DNA of 54,573 nt. Origin: UBA4421 sp028228615. Lineage in GTDB: Bacteria > Pseudomonadota > Gammaproteobacteria > Pseudomonadales > Azotimanducaceae. The stretch spans positions 1-54,573 of the forward strand of contig JAOJBS010000015.1 in NCBI GenBank assembly GCA_028228615.1, in the 5' to 3' direction. Position 1 is the first letter of the stretch. Every line of letters starts with the position of its first letter. Below the pieces are notes generated by a model that ran no database searches, was not told where the DNA came from, and was given only the letters and a program-made list of their open reading frames with translations. Both the position numbers and the translations under genes were made by a program. Below are positions 18,840-26,764 of the stretch, piece by piece.

Positions 18840-19286
18840 ATGGAAGAGCTACCACTGCTAGAGGCAGGGATACATGATTTTGAACTAGGTGCATTTGGAA
18901 ATCATTTTCTAAAGGACTTCCCCAGCTCTGCAACAAGAAAGCCTCTTATCGATGGGCTTAATGCTTTTGTAGCTCACTACTCAAAAATAATCGGTGCGCC
19001 CTTCGAGCTATGGATAGATGGCTCCTTTACAACTCATAAAGTTAATCCAAACGATATCGATCTAGTCATATTCTTACCAGAAGATGTCATAAATGAGTTG
19101 TCTGAAGAGAAAAAGATGCGGCTTAAAGTATTGATGGATAGAGCCACGGTGAAAAGCAAGTATGGATGCGATGTACTATTTTGCCCGACAGGGGACGATG
19201 ACTTGCGGAGCTACTGGCGCGGATGGTATGGCTTTGATAGGGATGAGCGCGCGAAAGGCATCGCTCGTGTTATGGTGGCTTCATGA
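18840..19286 (+). CDS. Minimal nucleotidyltransferase (DUF6932-like)
   Basis: 148 residues with a polymerase-beta-fold nucleotidyltransferase core. The motif WIDGSFTTHKVNPNDIDLVIF carries Gly-Ser at 61-62 and the metal-binding Asp72 and Asp74. A third acidic residue is in YGCDVLF (Asp111), so the catalytic triad is complete. The GWYGFDRDERAKGIARV ending fits the DUF6932 group of GSFVT...DID proteins. Many minimal nucleotidyltransferases act as antitoxins or toxins that AMPylate proteins or modify tRNA; which applies here is unknown. Its stop overlaps the ATG of the next gene (ATGA). Wobble positions are visibly richer in A+T than in neighbouring genes, suggesting transfer. AAGGA lies about ten bases upstream of the start. 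Confidence 0.8.
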   Translation: MEELPLLEAGIHDFELGAFGNHFLKDFPSSATRKPLIDGLNAFVAHYSKIIGAPFELWIDGSFTTHKVNPNDIDLVIFLPEDVINELSEEKKMRLKVLMDRATVKSKYGCDVLFCPTGDDDLRSYWRGWYGFDRDERAKGIARVMVAS

Positions 19287-20206
19287 GTGATAAGCTAAGA
19301 AAAAGGGTAACAGAAGCTAAAGAGCTTTATGATCTAGCAGCGACAAAAAGCAAATCAGGTGACTTTGCCTATGAAATGGCTGCAAGATCTCTAGAAAACC
19401 ATTTAGACGAACTTTCTCAAATAGAACTTACTTCGGAAACAAGCCCTGCATTTGAAATGCTTGATATTCGAATTATGGCACCTCATTTAAGAACAGGCAG
19501 CGCGCCTCTTGATTTAGTCGCAAAGCTCACTGAGGAATTAAGAAAGACTATCGGATATGCAGCGCTTCGCCTTATGCAAGGAGGCAACAACCGTAAACGA
19601 ATTCCCAAAGATTTATACTCTGAATTAGATCTCCGCCTCACAGGACTTTTACCAGGCTCAACAAGGTTTGTTATTTCTGCAGCGGCAAATCGAGATTTAC
19701 TTGATGATGGACTAAGTAAAGGAGCTATCGAACGTATATTCGTGGTTCTGTCTTCACTTGGTCGAGGGGAAGAGTTTTTGGCTTCCATAAATATTTTAGG
19801 CCCATCAAGCGCGAAGAGCCTCCGGGAATTTTTGAAGCTTATTAGGTCTCATTCTGCCGAGACTGAATTTACTTGGAAGTATTCGGGCGACGAAGTACAG
19901 CGATGGGATGGGAACAAAGAGGCGCTAGAAGCCATCACGTCTGCACTTGAAGTCACAAAAATCGTAGACCAAGAAAAAGTAACTCTTCATGGGAAACTTG
20001 AACTCCTGAGCAAGAGGGAGAGAATTGAATTAAGAGCAGATGAAGGTAAGCTCGTTAAAATTTTGTTTCCTAAAAGTTTACTACCAAGGGTAAGTAAACT
20101 TCACTTGGAGCAAGAAGTAACACTGTATTGCCAAGTCACAGAAACTGAAAACCCACTGACAAATGAATCTTCCATATTTTATGAGTTATTGAATATTAGA
20201 AGTTAG
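19283..20206 (+). CDS. Unrecognised partner of the nucleotidyltransferase
   Basis: 307 residues, no family recognised. From sequence: residues 1-50 are helical and charged (possible coiled coil). A middle domain (about 60-215) contains LRLTGLLPGSTRFVIS, SLGRGEEF and an SAKSLREFLKLIRS helix. A C-terminal beta-rich domain (about 230-307) begins VTLHGKLELLSKRERIELRA and looks like a small barrel with alternating strands. There is no signal peptide or membrane helix, so it is probably cytoplasmic. It is co-translated with the nucleotidyltransferase (four-base overlap) and shares its A+T-rich codon use. I infer a partner role (target, inhibitor or effector) but cannot assign toxin or antitoxin. 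Confidence 0.75.
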   Translation: MSDKLRKRVTEAKELYDLAATKSKSGDFAYEMAARSLENHLDELSQIELTSETSPAFEMLDIRIMAPHLRTGSAPLDLVAKLTEELRKTIGYAALRLMQGGNNRKRIPKDLYSELDLRLTGLLPGSTRFVISAAANRDLLDDGLSKGAIERIFVVLSSLGRGEEFLASINILGPSSAKSLREFLKLIRSHSAETEFTWKYSGDEVQRWDGNKEALEAITSALEVTKIVDQEKVTLHGKLELLSKRERIELRADEGKLVKILFPKSLLPRVSKLHLEQEVTLYCQVTETENPLTNESSIFYELLNIRS

Positions 20207-20441
20207 CAAGTCAAAGCACATGAATTTGGTGAAACAGCCATTTTTTTGCTCCAAAAAATCCGACGAACTTTACTAAACCGGCATTTGAGTCGTTAACCCC
20301 GAACAAAAAATAAGCACTCCTCTGAACAAAAAAATTTTGCAAACTGTAACGGTGAAAGTTAGAAATCTAACAGAAGCCATCATTTCCTCTTACTGTTCAA
20401 AGAACATCGATAACAACTAAAAATCCTTCCTAGCCATCCGA

Positions 20442-21503
20442 TCAATCACGCCCAAACACCCGACAATCCGCCGGAGCTGTAACAGGATTACACCGTATAG
20501 CCTGCGGCAATATCACCTGATAGTCATTACCAAAGTGTGTGGCGGGTTGATAGTAGTCTGTGCTGATGGCTTGGGCACCACTGGCAAAGGCTGCGTCTCG
20601 GCGACTTGTATTGTTGTCTCGCGCCTCTCGGGTATCTGCATCGGCCCGGGTGCGCACCATATAACCGGCAGCCACTAATCGTTTGATCTCATCGAATTGT
20701 TCAACCGGCTCATTAAGAATCATGATTCCTGCTGCAGGATGACCTTCTGGCGCATTGGTAAACATGGGGCGCTGTTGCCAGCCCTCGTAGTACATATCAC
20801 GCTTAACGCCTCCTTCGTCCAAAATCATTATGAACTTGCCCCTTGCTTCACTGAGTAACGGCCAGTTTAAGCCTGCTACTTGTATTGGTCGAATAAGCTG
20901 GTCGCCCACTACCTCTTCAATGATCGAATCCATTAAAGCGAAGGCGGCGGGTGTAAAAGCCTCCGGGTCGGGCAGACCCAAAATCTGTTCATCTTTGGCG
21001 TTGAAACCAATCCAAACTGGCGCGTGGGAGGGGTTATTTTTTGACCATTCGCTGACCTGCTTCAGGCAAATACTTAAGGTGCCGCAGTTACTGTTCATAT
21101 CAATCTGCTGCACATGGCCTACAAGAAATTGATTTTCATCTGCGACGTAAAACACATCTAGTTCTAGCTTACGCATACCTAGGTCTAATTGCTCCGCTAA
21201 AGTGACATGCTCATATTCTAAAGCTTCTACAACTTTAGGATTAAGCTTCAACAGTTGCTTTACGAACCCGTTGGGCATGGCCATTTTGTAGCTATTATGA
21301 CTGCCAACAAATTGTATTTGATTGATATACAACCCCGCGCTTGCATTGTCTGCTGCGGGTTGTGGTGAGGGGTCTTGTGGTTGGGTTTGCAGAGATTGTT
21401 CGACGCCTTTTAACTTACTGAGCTTTTCTCTATTCGCGCCCTGTTCGTCTGATTGACAGCCTAACAATATTAGGTAGCCCAACATTAACAGTAAAATTCT
21501 CAT
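20442..21503 (-). CDS. Phosphoinositide-specific phospholipase C-like lipoprotein
   Basis: 353 residues matching the bacterial calcium-dependent PI-PLC group (PI-PLC-C1-like). The N-terminus is a lipoprotein signal (LLLMLGYLILLGCQS, lipidated Cys near 16). The TIM-barrel domain starts at about 57 with QIQFVGSHNSYK, whose His is the presumed first catalytic residue. MRKLELDVFYVADENQFLVGHVQQID carries the acidic and second His region, and MILDEGGVKRDMY and QAISTDYY are later strands. GGGGA lies eight bases before the ATG. It begins only three bases after the ribA stop, so the two form an operon. The natural substrate in a bacterium is unclear: host or algal phosphoinositides or a phosphodiester lipid are possibilities. 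Confidence 0.85.
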   Translation of the reverse strand: MRILLLMLGYLILLGCQSDEQGANREKLSKLKGVEQSLQTQPQDPSPQPAADNASAGLYINQIQFVGSHNSYKMAMPNGFVKQLLKLNPKVVEALEYEHVTLAEQLDLGMRKLELDVFYVADENQFLVGHVQQIDMNSNCGTLSICLKQVSEWSKNNPSHAPVWIGFNAKDEQILGLPDPEAFTPAAFALMDSIIEEVVGDQLIRPIQVAGLNWPLLSEARGKFIMILDEGGVKRDMYYEGWQQRPMFTNAPEGHPAAGIMILNEPVEQFDEIKRLVAAGYMVRTRADADTREARDNNTSRRDAAFASGAQAISTDYYQPATHFGNDYQVILPQAIRCNPVTAPADCRVFGRD

Positions 21504-21506
21504 GAA

Positions 21507-22325
21507 CTAGTCCCCTGTTTGAAAATCCTCATCGTCTAAGCCGTGACCCCAAGTTTGCTTGGCGTGCAAATACCGCTTATTCCACTGACCAACGCCGGTA
21601 ACGTGCTTTTCGCGGGTCACCAGGTTCAAGCCCTGTGCGGCCAGGTCTTCTATTTTCTTCGGGTTATTGGTCAGCAACCGAAATGGTTTCTGACCAACAA
21701 AGTGTTTGAGCAAAATTGCAGCATCGCTGAAGTCACGGCAATCATCCGGCAAACCCAAAGAGCGGTTGGCCTCGTAAGTGTCTTCGCCACTGTCTTGTAG
21801 GAGATAGGTTGCCGCTTTCGCCCACAAACCAATTCCTCTGCCTTCGTGACCGGCCATATAGACCAAATAGCCACCTGCTGGGTCTTCGCTAATGCGCGCA
21901 ATAGATTCCGCTAACTGTGGACCACAGTCGCAACGCTGGGAGCCAAATACATCCCCCGTTAAACAATTACTGTGCACCCGTACCAATGGATTCTCTTTTG
22001 GCTCACCCACAACCAAAACGCTGTTTACCGCCAAGGGTGATACTAGGTGTGCAAAAAGGTGTTGCCCACCTCTCGCCATAAGCTCCGAGGCCAAGCTTTC
22101 TACGCCATGGAGCTCTGTACTGCGCACTGCGGCATACCACTGCACGGTGATATTGACGCCGGGCAATGACATGGGCATGGGGATAGGACCCATAACGTTA
22201 ACGGCCAGCTCACCCGGATGCTCAGGACTTGAGACATCGATGATCTGGCCTTCAGAATTTACTCGAACCAGTTTTTCTTGTTCGATTAGACGCTGACGAA
22301 TTTCAGGATTTAGATATGTAAACAT
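21507..22325 (-). CDS. ribA: GTP cyclohydrolase II
   Basis: 272 residues from the ATG; a TTG two codons earlier extends the frame but has no better ribosome site. It converts GTP to the pyrimidine precursor of riboflavin. The zinc-binding pattern RVHSNCLTGDVFGSQRCDC gives Cys121, Cys132 and Cys134. AGHEGRGIGLWAKA is the catalytic loop, and EANRSLGLP and LLTNNPKK are the GTP-binding strands. An N-terminal extension of about 90 residues precedes the catalytic core and is longer than in stand-alone E. coli RibA. It does not show the RibB active-site pattern, so this is not a RibBA fusion. It could be a second, specialised paralogue since it is next to a phospholipase gene rather than other rib genes. 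Confidence 0.9.
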   Translation of the reverse strand: MFTYLNPEIRQRLIEQEKLVRVNSEGQIIDVSSPEHPGELAVNVMGPIPMPMSLPGVNITVQWYAAVRSTELHGVESLASELMARGGQHLFAHLVSPLAVNSVLVVGEPKENPLVRVHSNCLTGDVFGSQRCDCGPQLAESIARISEDPAGGYLVYMAGHEGRGIGLWAKAATYLLQDSGEDTYEANRSLGLPDDCRDFSDAAILLKHFVGQKPFRLLTNNPKKIEDLAAQGLNLVTREKHVTGVGQWNKRYLHAKQTWGHGLDDEDFQTGD

Positions 22326-22406
22326 GGCCAATATAGTGCCTGATTTAAGACCTCATTGCAGAAGATTATGCGCATTGACTGGGCTCTTTTGCTTAATCAT
22401 CTGCCT

Positions 22407-23477
22407 CTATACATACGGAATAATGTCTTTTGCCACTTTCTCAATAACGTCAAAACGCGTGTCAAAATTTGGCAGAATCATGACCTGATTCAAGCCAGCC
22501 TCGCCCAACACCTGCAGCCGTTCAATGAGCTGATCTTGGGTACCGATCATGCTTGAGGCCTGCAAAACCTTGGGTGTGAGGAACCTTTCCTCCTCCTCTA
22601 GCACCCAGCAGTTGTGACCCGCATGAATGCGCTGATGCCGCCGCTCCGCCGGGTAGGTCTCTAACAATGCGGTGTAGTCATGCCAAATTTCCGCCATGAA
22701 ATTAGGTGGCTGATGTCCAAAATTGCGGAATTGATCGTAGGCATAGTGCACGCTGGCCATGGCCATAGCCCCGCACTCGGCTTTCACTCGAGGCGAATCC
22801 GCGGCCTCACCCGGCTCTAGCACCACCATAGTGGTCAATGCTGTGGTGTAATAATCGCCTCCGGGGGCCAATGTTCGGTTGGCCCTGCTGGCGCCTTCAT
22901 TGAGGCTATGCCAACTGGCGGTGACCGCTGCGGAAGACGCAGCCCCCATCACTGCGCCGTGACCATATTGACCGGCAAGTGCCAAAGATTTGGGGCCAAA
23001 ACCTGAGACATAAAGCGGAATTGGGTCGTCAAAATTAACAAAACCTTTGTCCGGCATGACATGCCGAATAGGTATTGCCTGGCCGTCATGATGATAAATG
23101 GCCTCTTCGCCGCGCAGCAATGGCGCGAGGGTTTGTAGGTAGGTTTCAAATTCCGCAATTCTTTGCGGTGCTAGGCCCATCACTCGGCGCGCTGTGTTGC
23201 CAGCGCCCACGCCAAAAAAGGTGCGCCCTGGCGCTAGGGCATTAATGGTGGCGATACCCGCAGCATTTACCGGGGCGGGACGCGTACCGGAAATAGCTAC
23301 GCCAGTACCAATATTGATTTTTGAGGTGCGATCAGCCACCAGTGCTAAGGTGGCAAAACAATCCGACCAAAGCATTTGCGAATCTGCCATCCACGCGTGA
23401 CTAAAGCCTAGCTCTTCAGCGCGCACCACATAACCAATGTCGCCAATATGCGACGCCGCACAAATACCCATATCCAT
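22407..23477 (-). CDS. LLM-class flavin-dependent oxidoreductase
   Basis: 356 residues from ATG 23477. The open frame extends nine codons to a TTG, but GGGGA seven bases before the ATG decides. It has the luciferase-like TIM-barrel family pattern: ICAASHIGDIGYVVRAEELGFSHAWMADSQM at the start, INIGTGVAISGTRPA (strand 4), GRTFFGVGAGNTARRVMG, PLYVSGFGPKSLALAGQYGHGAVMG, and a C-terminal MILPNFDTRFDVIEKVA. Related proteins use FMNH2 or F420; which one cannot be decided by eye. Substrate unknown. It is a single gene upstream of ribA, on the same strand but with about 80 bases between. Confidence 0.88.
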   Translation of the reverse strand: MDMGICAASHIGDIGYVVRAEELGFSHAWMADSQMLWSDCFATLALVADRTSKINIGTGVAISGTRPAPVNAAGIATINALAPGRTFFGVGAGNTARRVMGLAPQRIAEFETYLQTLAPLLRGEEAIYHHDGQAIPIRHVMPDKGFVNFDDPIPLYVSGFGPKSLALAGQYGHGAVMGAASSAAVTASWHSLNEGASRANRTLAPGGDYYTTALTTMVVLEPGEAADSPRVKAECGAMAMASVHYAYDQFRNFGHQPPNFMAEIWHDYTALLETYPAERRHQRIHAGHNCWVLEEEERFLTPKVLQASSMIGTQDQLIERLQVLGEAGLNQVMILPNFDTRFDVIEKVAKDIIPYV

Positions 23478-23683
23478 TTGCCAATCCCCAAATTTAAGCC
23501 TCAACCCTCATCGGAACAGACAACCTTATGAAAATCAAATATCGAACATCCAATGACGCAGGCCAGCTAGGGTGCTTTCAGAGTAAAAGGGTGGCGTGAA
23601 AAGCTGGAGCGAAAGAACGGGAAAAGTGGGCAAGGGATTAAGCAAAGCCGAGAGCAAGAGCGCTCTAGAGGTAGAGCGATAGT

Positions 23684-23787
23684 GAGCTAGAGAGTTAGAG
23701 CGCTAGAGAGTTAGAGCGTTAGAGAGTTAGAGAGTTAGAGAGTTAGAGAGTTAGAGAGTTAGAGAGTTAGAGAGTTAGAGAGTTAGA
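23684..23787. repeat. 8-base tandem repeat, 13 units
   Basis: Thirteen contiguous 8-base units: the last eight (23724-23787) are perfect GAGTTAGA. The first five alternate it with the variants GAGCTAGA, GCGCTAGA and GCGTTAGA. The unit is not a multiple of three and the array is intergenic, so it is not protein-coding. Confidence 0.95.
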
Positions 23788-23811
23788 GAAGCAGCCCTGC
23801 GACTGCTTCTC
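23786..23811 (-). terminator. Hairpin downstream of the MaoC gene
   Basis: GAGAAGCAG (23786-23794) pairs perfectly with CTGCTTCTC (23803-23811) around an eight-base loop. On the minus strand it follows the MaoC stop by about 50 bases and is followed by the CT-rich repeat instead of a T-run. It may be a terminator or an RNA 3' stabiliser. Confidence 0.45.
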
Positions 23812-23863
23812 AACGGATGCAATTTAAGCTTCCAAAAGCCTAAAAATTGGCCAGAAAAATAGC

Positions 23864-24337
23864 CTAGAAAACCACCCGCAATACACTTTGAGCAACACAA
23901 GCTGGCTTCTCAGTGCCTTCAATCTCTACTGTCATTTCGTTCACTACTTCAAGCATGCCGCCCTTTTCTTCAACCGAAATAACTTTACCGCGAGTACGGA
24001 TCTTTGCGCCTACTTGAACTGGGGACATAAAGCGTACTTTGTTCCAGCCATAGTTAATGCCTAACTTCATGCCTTCTAGTGCTGGCAAGCCAACACCTTG
24101 GCCACCAGGCAAAAAGCTCATAATAGACAGCGTTAACTGTCCGTGCGCTATTGCCGCGCCGAATGGGCCATCTTTCGCACGCTCAGGATCAATGTGAATC
24201 CACTGCTGGTCCAGTGTTGCGTCGGCAAACATGTTGACGCGCTCTTGTGTGATCTCATACCAATCTGTTGGCTCCGAGGCCACGCCTATTGTTGCAGTTA
24301 ACGTGGCTAGACCGTTTTGTAATTCAGAATCTGACAT
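23864..24337 (-). CDS. MaoC-family (R)-specific enoyl-CoA hydratase
   Basis: 157 residues, single hot-dog fold. The catalytic motif FADATLDQQWIHIDPERA supplies the Asp and His, followed by HGQLTLSIMSFLP, the standard MaoC/PhaJ signature. It hydrates trans-2-enoyl-CoA to (R)-3-hydroxyacyl-CoA; the natural chain length is unknown. AGGAAGGA eight bases before the ATG is a strong ribosome site. No PHA synthase is adjacent. It is flanked downstream by the repeat array and upstream by an unrelated GT-like gene on the same strand. Confidence 0.9.
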   Translation of the reverse strand: MSDSELQNGLATLTATIGVASEPTDWYEITQERVNMFADATLDQQWIHIDPERAKDGPFGAAIAHGQLTLSIMSFLPGGQGVGLPALEGMKLGINYGWNKVRFMSPVQVGAKIRTRGKVISVEEKGGMLEVVNEMTVEIEGTEKPACVAQSVLRVVF

Positions 24338-24477
24338 AGTAATTTTCCTTCCTGTGAATAAATCTGTTGCTCAACTCGGCCTTAAAATCAGCCAGCTTCG
24401 GAACCCAGAACCCTAAAGTATTGGGGCAAAGAGTATCAAGTAAAATCTCTCACCCGCTCAGCTTAAAGCGCTAGACC

Positions 24478-25335
24478 TTAACGCGCTAAACCTTGTGGGC
24501 GGGCATTCAACGCTGCTATGGCGGCCATCATCAAATCTTCTTGTACTTGGGCGTCTGCCGACAAATCGCCCAGTGTTGATGAACATAAGTTGGCGGCTAA
24601 TAAAGGCTCAGTTTGCTTGGCGAGCAAGGCCTGCAAAGCGCCCTGGCGCGCACCCTGTAAATTTTCAACGCCGGTTTCCTTATGGCCAGCTTGCTTGCCC
24701 GCCAGGTCTAAAATCACATCAGGCGACAACGCGCCTACCGACGGCATTAGCTCAAAATCTGCCAAGTTATGCAGGTTAGAGAGTAATTTGGGGCCCATCA
24801 TTTGCGGCGCGATAAAGTTTGCGTCCACGCGGCGCATCATGCGCTGAATAACCTCAATCAAAAAAGGCAGTACCGGGCAGCCTTTGCGAAATGCCGCCAA
24901 CGCGTTATGTACGTTCTTGCGCGCCTGCCAAGTGCCCTTCTGACGCTGTGGTTTCTCACTGCTCTTTGCGCTCACTTTTGACAAGTTTTTTTGAATCCAA
25001 AGCTCTTGCCCAAACACGCAAGAACTCACAGGCGCTACCTTTAATAACCCCGGCGCAAAGACCAACACATCTGCATCTAGCCACACCACGGTGTCCGCCT
25101 CACCTTGGTCTAGCAGGTTTTTAATCCAAAGCAGGCGACCTAAATCTGAGGCAATGGGCATGCGCCCTGCCACTTTGCGCATGTACCAATCTGGCACCTG
25201 ATCAAACAATTCATCGCCGATAAACCGATAGCTGTAGTTGGCCTGCGCCGCCCAAGACTCAACACTGGCCAAACAAGTGTCCAGCCATTGCGCGCGTTGG
25301 GGCTGCGCGCTTTGCAAAACTAAAGTCTTCGTCAT
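24478..25335 (-). CDS. GT-A-fold-like protein of unknown function
   Basis: 285 residues. The N-terminal half resembles nucleotide-diphospho-sugar transferases: TLVLQSAQPQRAQWLDTCLASV, then YSYRFIGDELFD, SDLGRLLWIKNLL and a DxD-like VVWLDADVLVF (Asp87, Asp89). The C-terminal half contains a basic segment (SEKPQRQKGTWQARKNVHNAL) and a helical end. There is no signal peptide or membrane helix, so it is probably cytoplasmic. Glycosyltransferase activity is inferred only from the DxD context. No other polysaccharide genes are nearby, which weakens the case for cell-surface synthesis. Confidence 0.7.
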   Translation of the reverse strand: MTKTLVLQSAQPQRAQWLDTCLASVESWAAQANYSYRFIGDELFDQVPDWYMRKVAGRMPIASDLGRLLWIKNLLDQGEADTVVWLDADVLVFAPGLLKVAPVSSCVFGQELWIQKNLSKVSAKSSEKPQRQKGTWQARKNVHNALAAFRKGCPVLPFLIEVIQRMMRRVDANFIAPQMMGPKLLSNLHNLADFELMPSVGALSPDVILDLAGKQAGHKETGVENLQGARQGALQALLAKQTEPLLAANLCSSTLGDLSADAQVQEDLMMAAIAALNARPQGLAR

Positions 25336-25434
25336 AAGTCTCTTTCTAAAAACGGTAATCTCAATAAAAATAGACAGTCATTCCGGCCACACCGGCATGT
25401 TATTGTAGGCCATTACTTTGCGGGCAGTTAGACA

Positions 25435-26712
25435 ATGAGCAAACAGCAATCTGTACCCAATCGACAGCTGACCAAAGCATATGTTCGGCATATGTCGCAG
25501 ACCCTACCTTTGTGCTTGTTAATGCTCATTGGCGCAGGCGCTCAAGCTGATGCAGTGGCTGAGACAATCAACCCGACCACTCGGGCACTGGATCTCAGCC
25601 AAGATCTGCCAGCAGGTGCACTACAAAGCCGATTACAAAGCTGCGCCAGCGGCCCTTTCTACGCCACAGATTTTTCCATCGCTCACCGTGGCGCGCCGCT
25701 GGGTTACCCAGAACACAGCCGCGAGGGTTATATTGCCGCTGCAAGCCAGGGTGCTGGCGTTATTGAATGCGATGTCACTTTCACCAAAGATCTAGAATTG
25801 GTGTGCAGGCATTCTCAATGTGATTTGGCCACCAGCACTAATATTCTCCAAACCGACTTAGCCACGAGTTGCAGAACACCCTTCACACCCGCGAGCAAAG
25901 ACAGTCCCGCCAGCGCCCAATGCTGCACCAGCGACATCACCCTCAAAGAATTCAAAACACTGTGCGCCCGATCTGACCGACGCAATCTCAAGGCAAAGTC
26001 TGCTGACGAATACTTAATGCCACTGGACAGTCCCGTTGTAGAGTCGCCCCTGAAATGCGGCACGGTTGTCAGCCACAAAGAAAGTATTGTGCTGATCAAT
26101 CAACTGGGACGAAAGTTCACCCCAGAACTAAAGCGGCCAGAAGTTGCTATGCCCTTTGCGCCCGGCTTTGACCAACACGCCTATGCGAACAAAATGCTGG
26201 CAGAATATGCGCAGCTGGGCATCGACCCCATGCGTGTATTTCCCCAGTCCTTTGATATACGAGACGTGCAATATTGGCTGAAGGCGCATCCCGAGTTCGC
26301 GCCACAAACAGTCTGGTTAGACCCCAGAGGGCGGCAAAAGAATTTCACTACCAGCCTGGAAGAAATGCAGGCTATTAAGGCTCAAGGCATCAATATCATC
26401 AGCCCGCCTATACCCATGCTGATTCAACTCAACGACGCTGGCGCCTTAGAGCCTTCAGACTATGCAAAATTTGCCCGGCAGGCTGGGCTAGAGATCATCA
26501 CTTGGACAATGGAATCTGGCGATCCAGTTGACCCCAAAAATTGGCTGTATGCCAACCTAGCACCCACTATGGATAAACCCGGGAGGATGCTTGAGGTATT
26601 AGATGTGCTGGCACAGCAGGTGGGTGTACGCGGTATATTTTCCGACTGGCCTGGCACCATCACTTATTACAACAACTGCACTAACGGCCTCTCTAGCCCT
26701 CTCAACAAGTAA
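25435..26712 (+). CDS. Secreted glycerophosphodiester phosphodiesterase-family protein
   Basis: 425 residues. A Sec signal peptide is seen at about 20-40 (MSQTLPLCLLMLIGAGAQADA), so the ATG at 25492 is an alternative start that gives a more normal signal; the given ATG would leave a 19-residue leader. The GDPD catalytic pattern is complete: AHRGAPLGYPEHS (His84, Arg85, Glu93), ECDVTFTKDLELVCRHSQC (Glu111, Asp113, His126). The large insertion at about 130-200 contains many Cys (a CCTSD pair and others), suggesting disulfides after export. The end PGRMLEVLDVLAQQVGVRGIFSDWPG is typical. A weak bidirectional hairpin lies after the stop, between this gene and the convergent patatin gene. Confidence 0.9.
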   Translation: MSKQQSVPNRQLTKAYVRHMSQTLPLCLLMLIGAGAQADAVAETINPTTRALDLSQDLPAGALQSRLQSCASGPFYATDFSIAHRGAPLGYPEHSREGYIAAASQGAGVIECDVTFTKDLELVCRHSQCDLATSTNILQTDLATSCRTPFTPASKDSPASAQCCTSDITLKEFKTLCARSDRRNLKAKSADEYLMPLDSPVVESPLKCGTVVSHKESIVLINQLGRKFTPELKRPEVAMPFAPGFDQHAYANKMLAEYAQLGIDPMRVFPQSFDIRDVQYWLKAHPEFAPQTVWLDPRGRQKNFTTSLEEMQAIKAQGINIISPPIPMLIQLNDAGALEPSDYAKFARQAGLEIITWTMESGDPVDPKNWLYANLAPTMDKPGRMLEVLDVLAQQVGVRGIFSDWPGTITYYNNCTNGLSSPLNK

Positions 26713-26737
26713 CTGGCTTAAATGAATCGGCTGCACA

Positions 26738-26762
26738 ATTTGGCTGAGCAAACCGGCCAAAT
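26738..26762. terminator. Candidate bidirectional terminator
   Basis: ATTTGGC (26738-26744) pairs with GCCAAAT (26756-26762). It sits in the 52-base gap between the convergent GDPD and patatin genes. The A/T-rich stem ends suit both directions, but the T-runs are short. Confidence 0.4.
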
Positions 26763-26764
26763 GT

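Larger units (their letters stand above)
23478..23863. other. Intergenic region with 8-base tandem repeats
   Basis: A 386-base gap between the LLM oxidoreductase start and the MaoC stop. It contains the GAGTTAGA array (23684-23787) and, directly adjoining it, a 9-bp-stem hairpin (23786-23811). Imperfect purine-rich relatives of the repeat (AGAGCGCTCTAGAGG and similar) extend left to about 23650. No gene. Confidence 0.6.

Noticed and set aside
18840..19286. tRNA CCA-adding enzyme or poly(A) polymerase
   Set aside because: The protein is far too short and lacks the RNA-binding domains; only the minimal nucleotidyltransferase core is present.
18261..20441. Integron gene cassette with attC sites around the nucleotidyltransferase pair
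   Set aside because: I found GTTAG-like and CTAAC-like pieces (for example near 20358-20371) but no pair of consensus RYYYAAC/GTTRRRY core sites with an attC-like fold.
21507..22325. RibBA bifunctional fusion
   Set aside because: The N-terminal extension is too short and lacks the acidic DHBP-synthase active-site pattern, so only the GTP cyclohydrolase II part is called.
23684..23787. The 8-base array as a CRISPR
   Set aside because: Units are contiguous with no spacers and are far too short; no cas genes are in the window.
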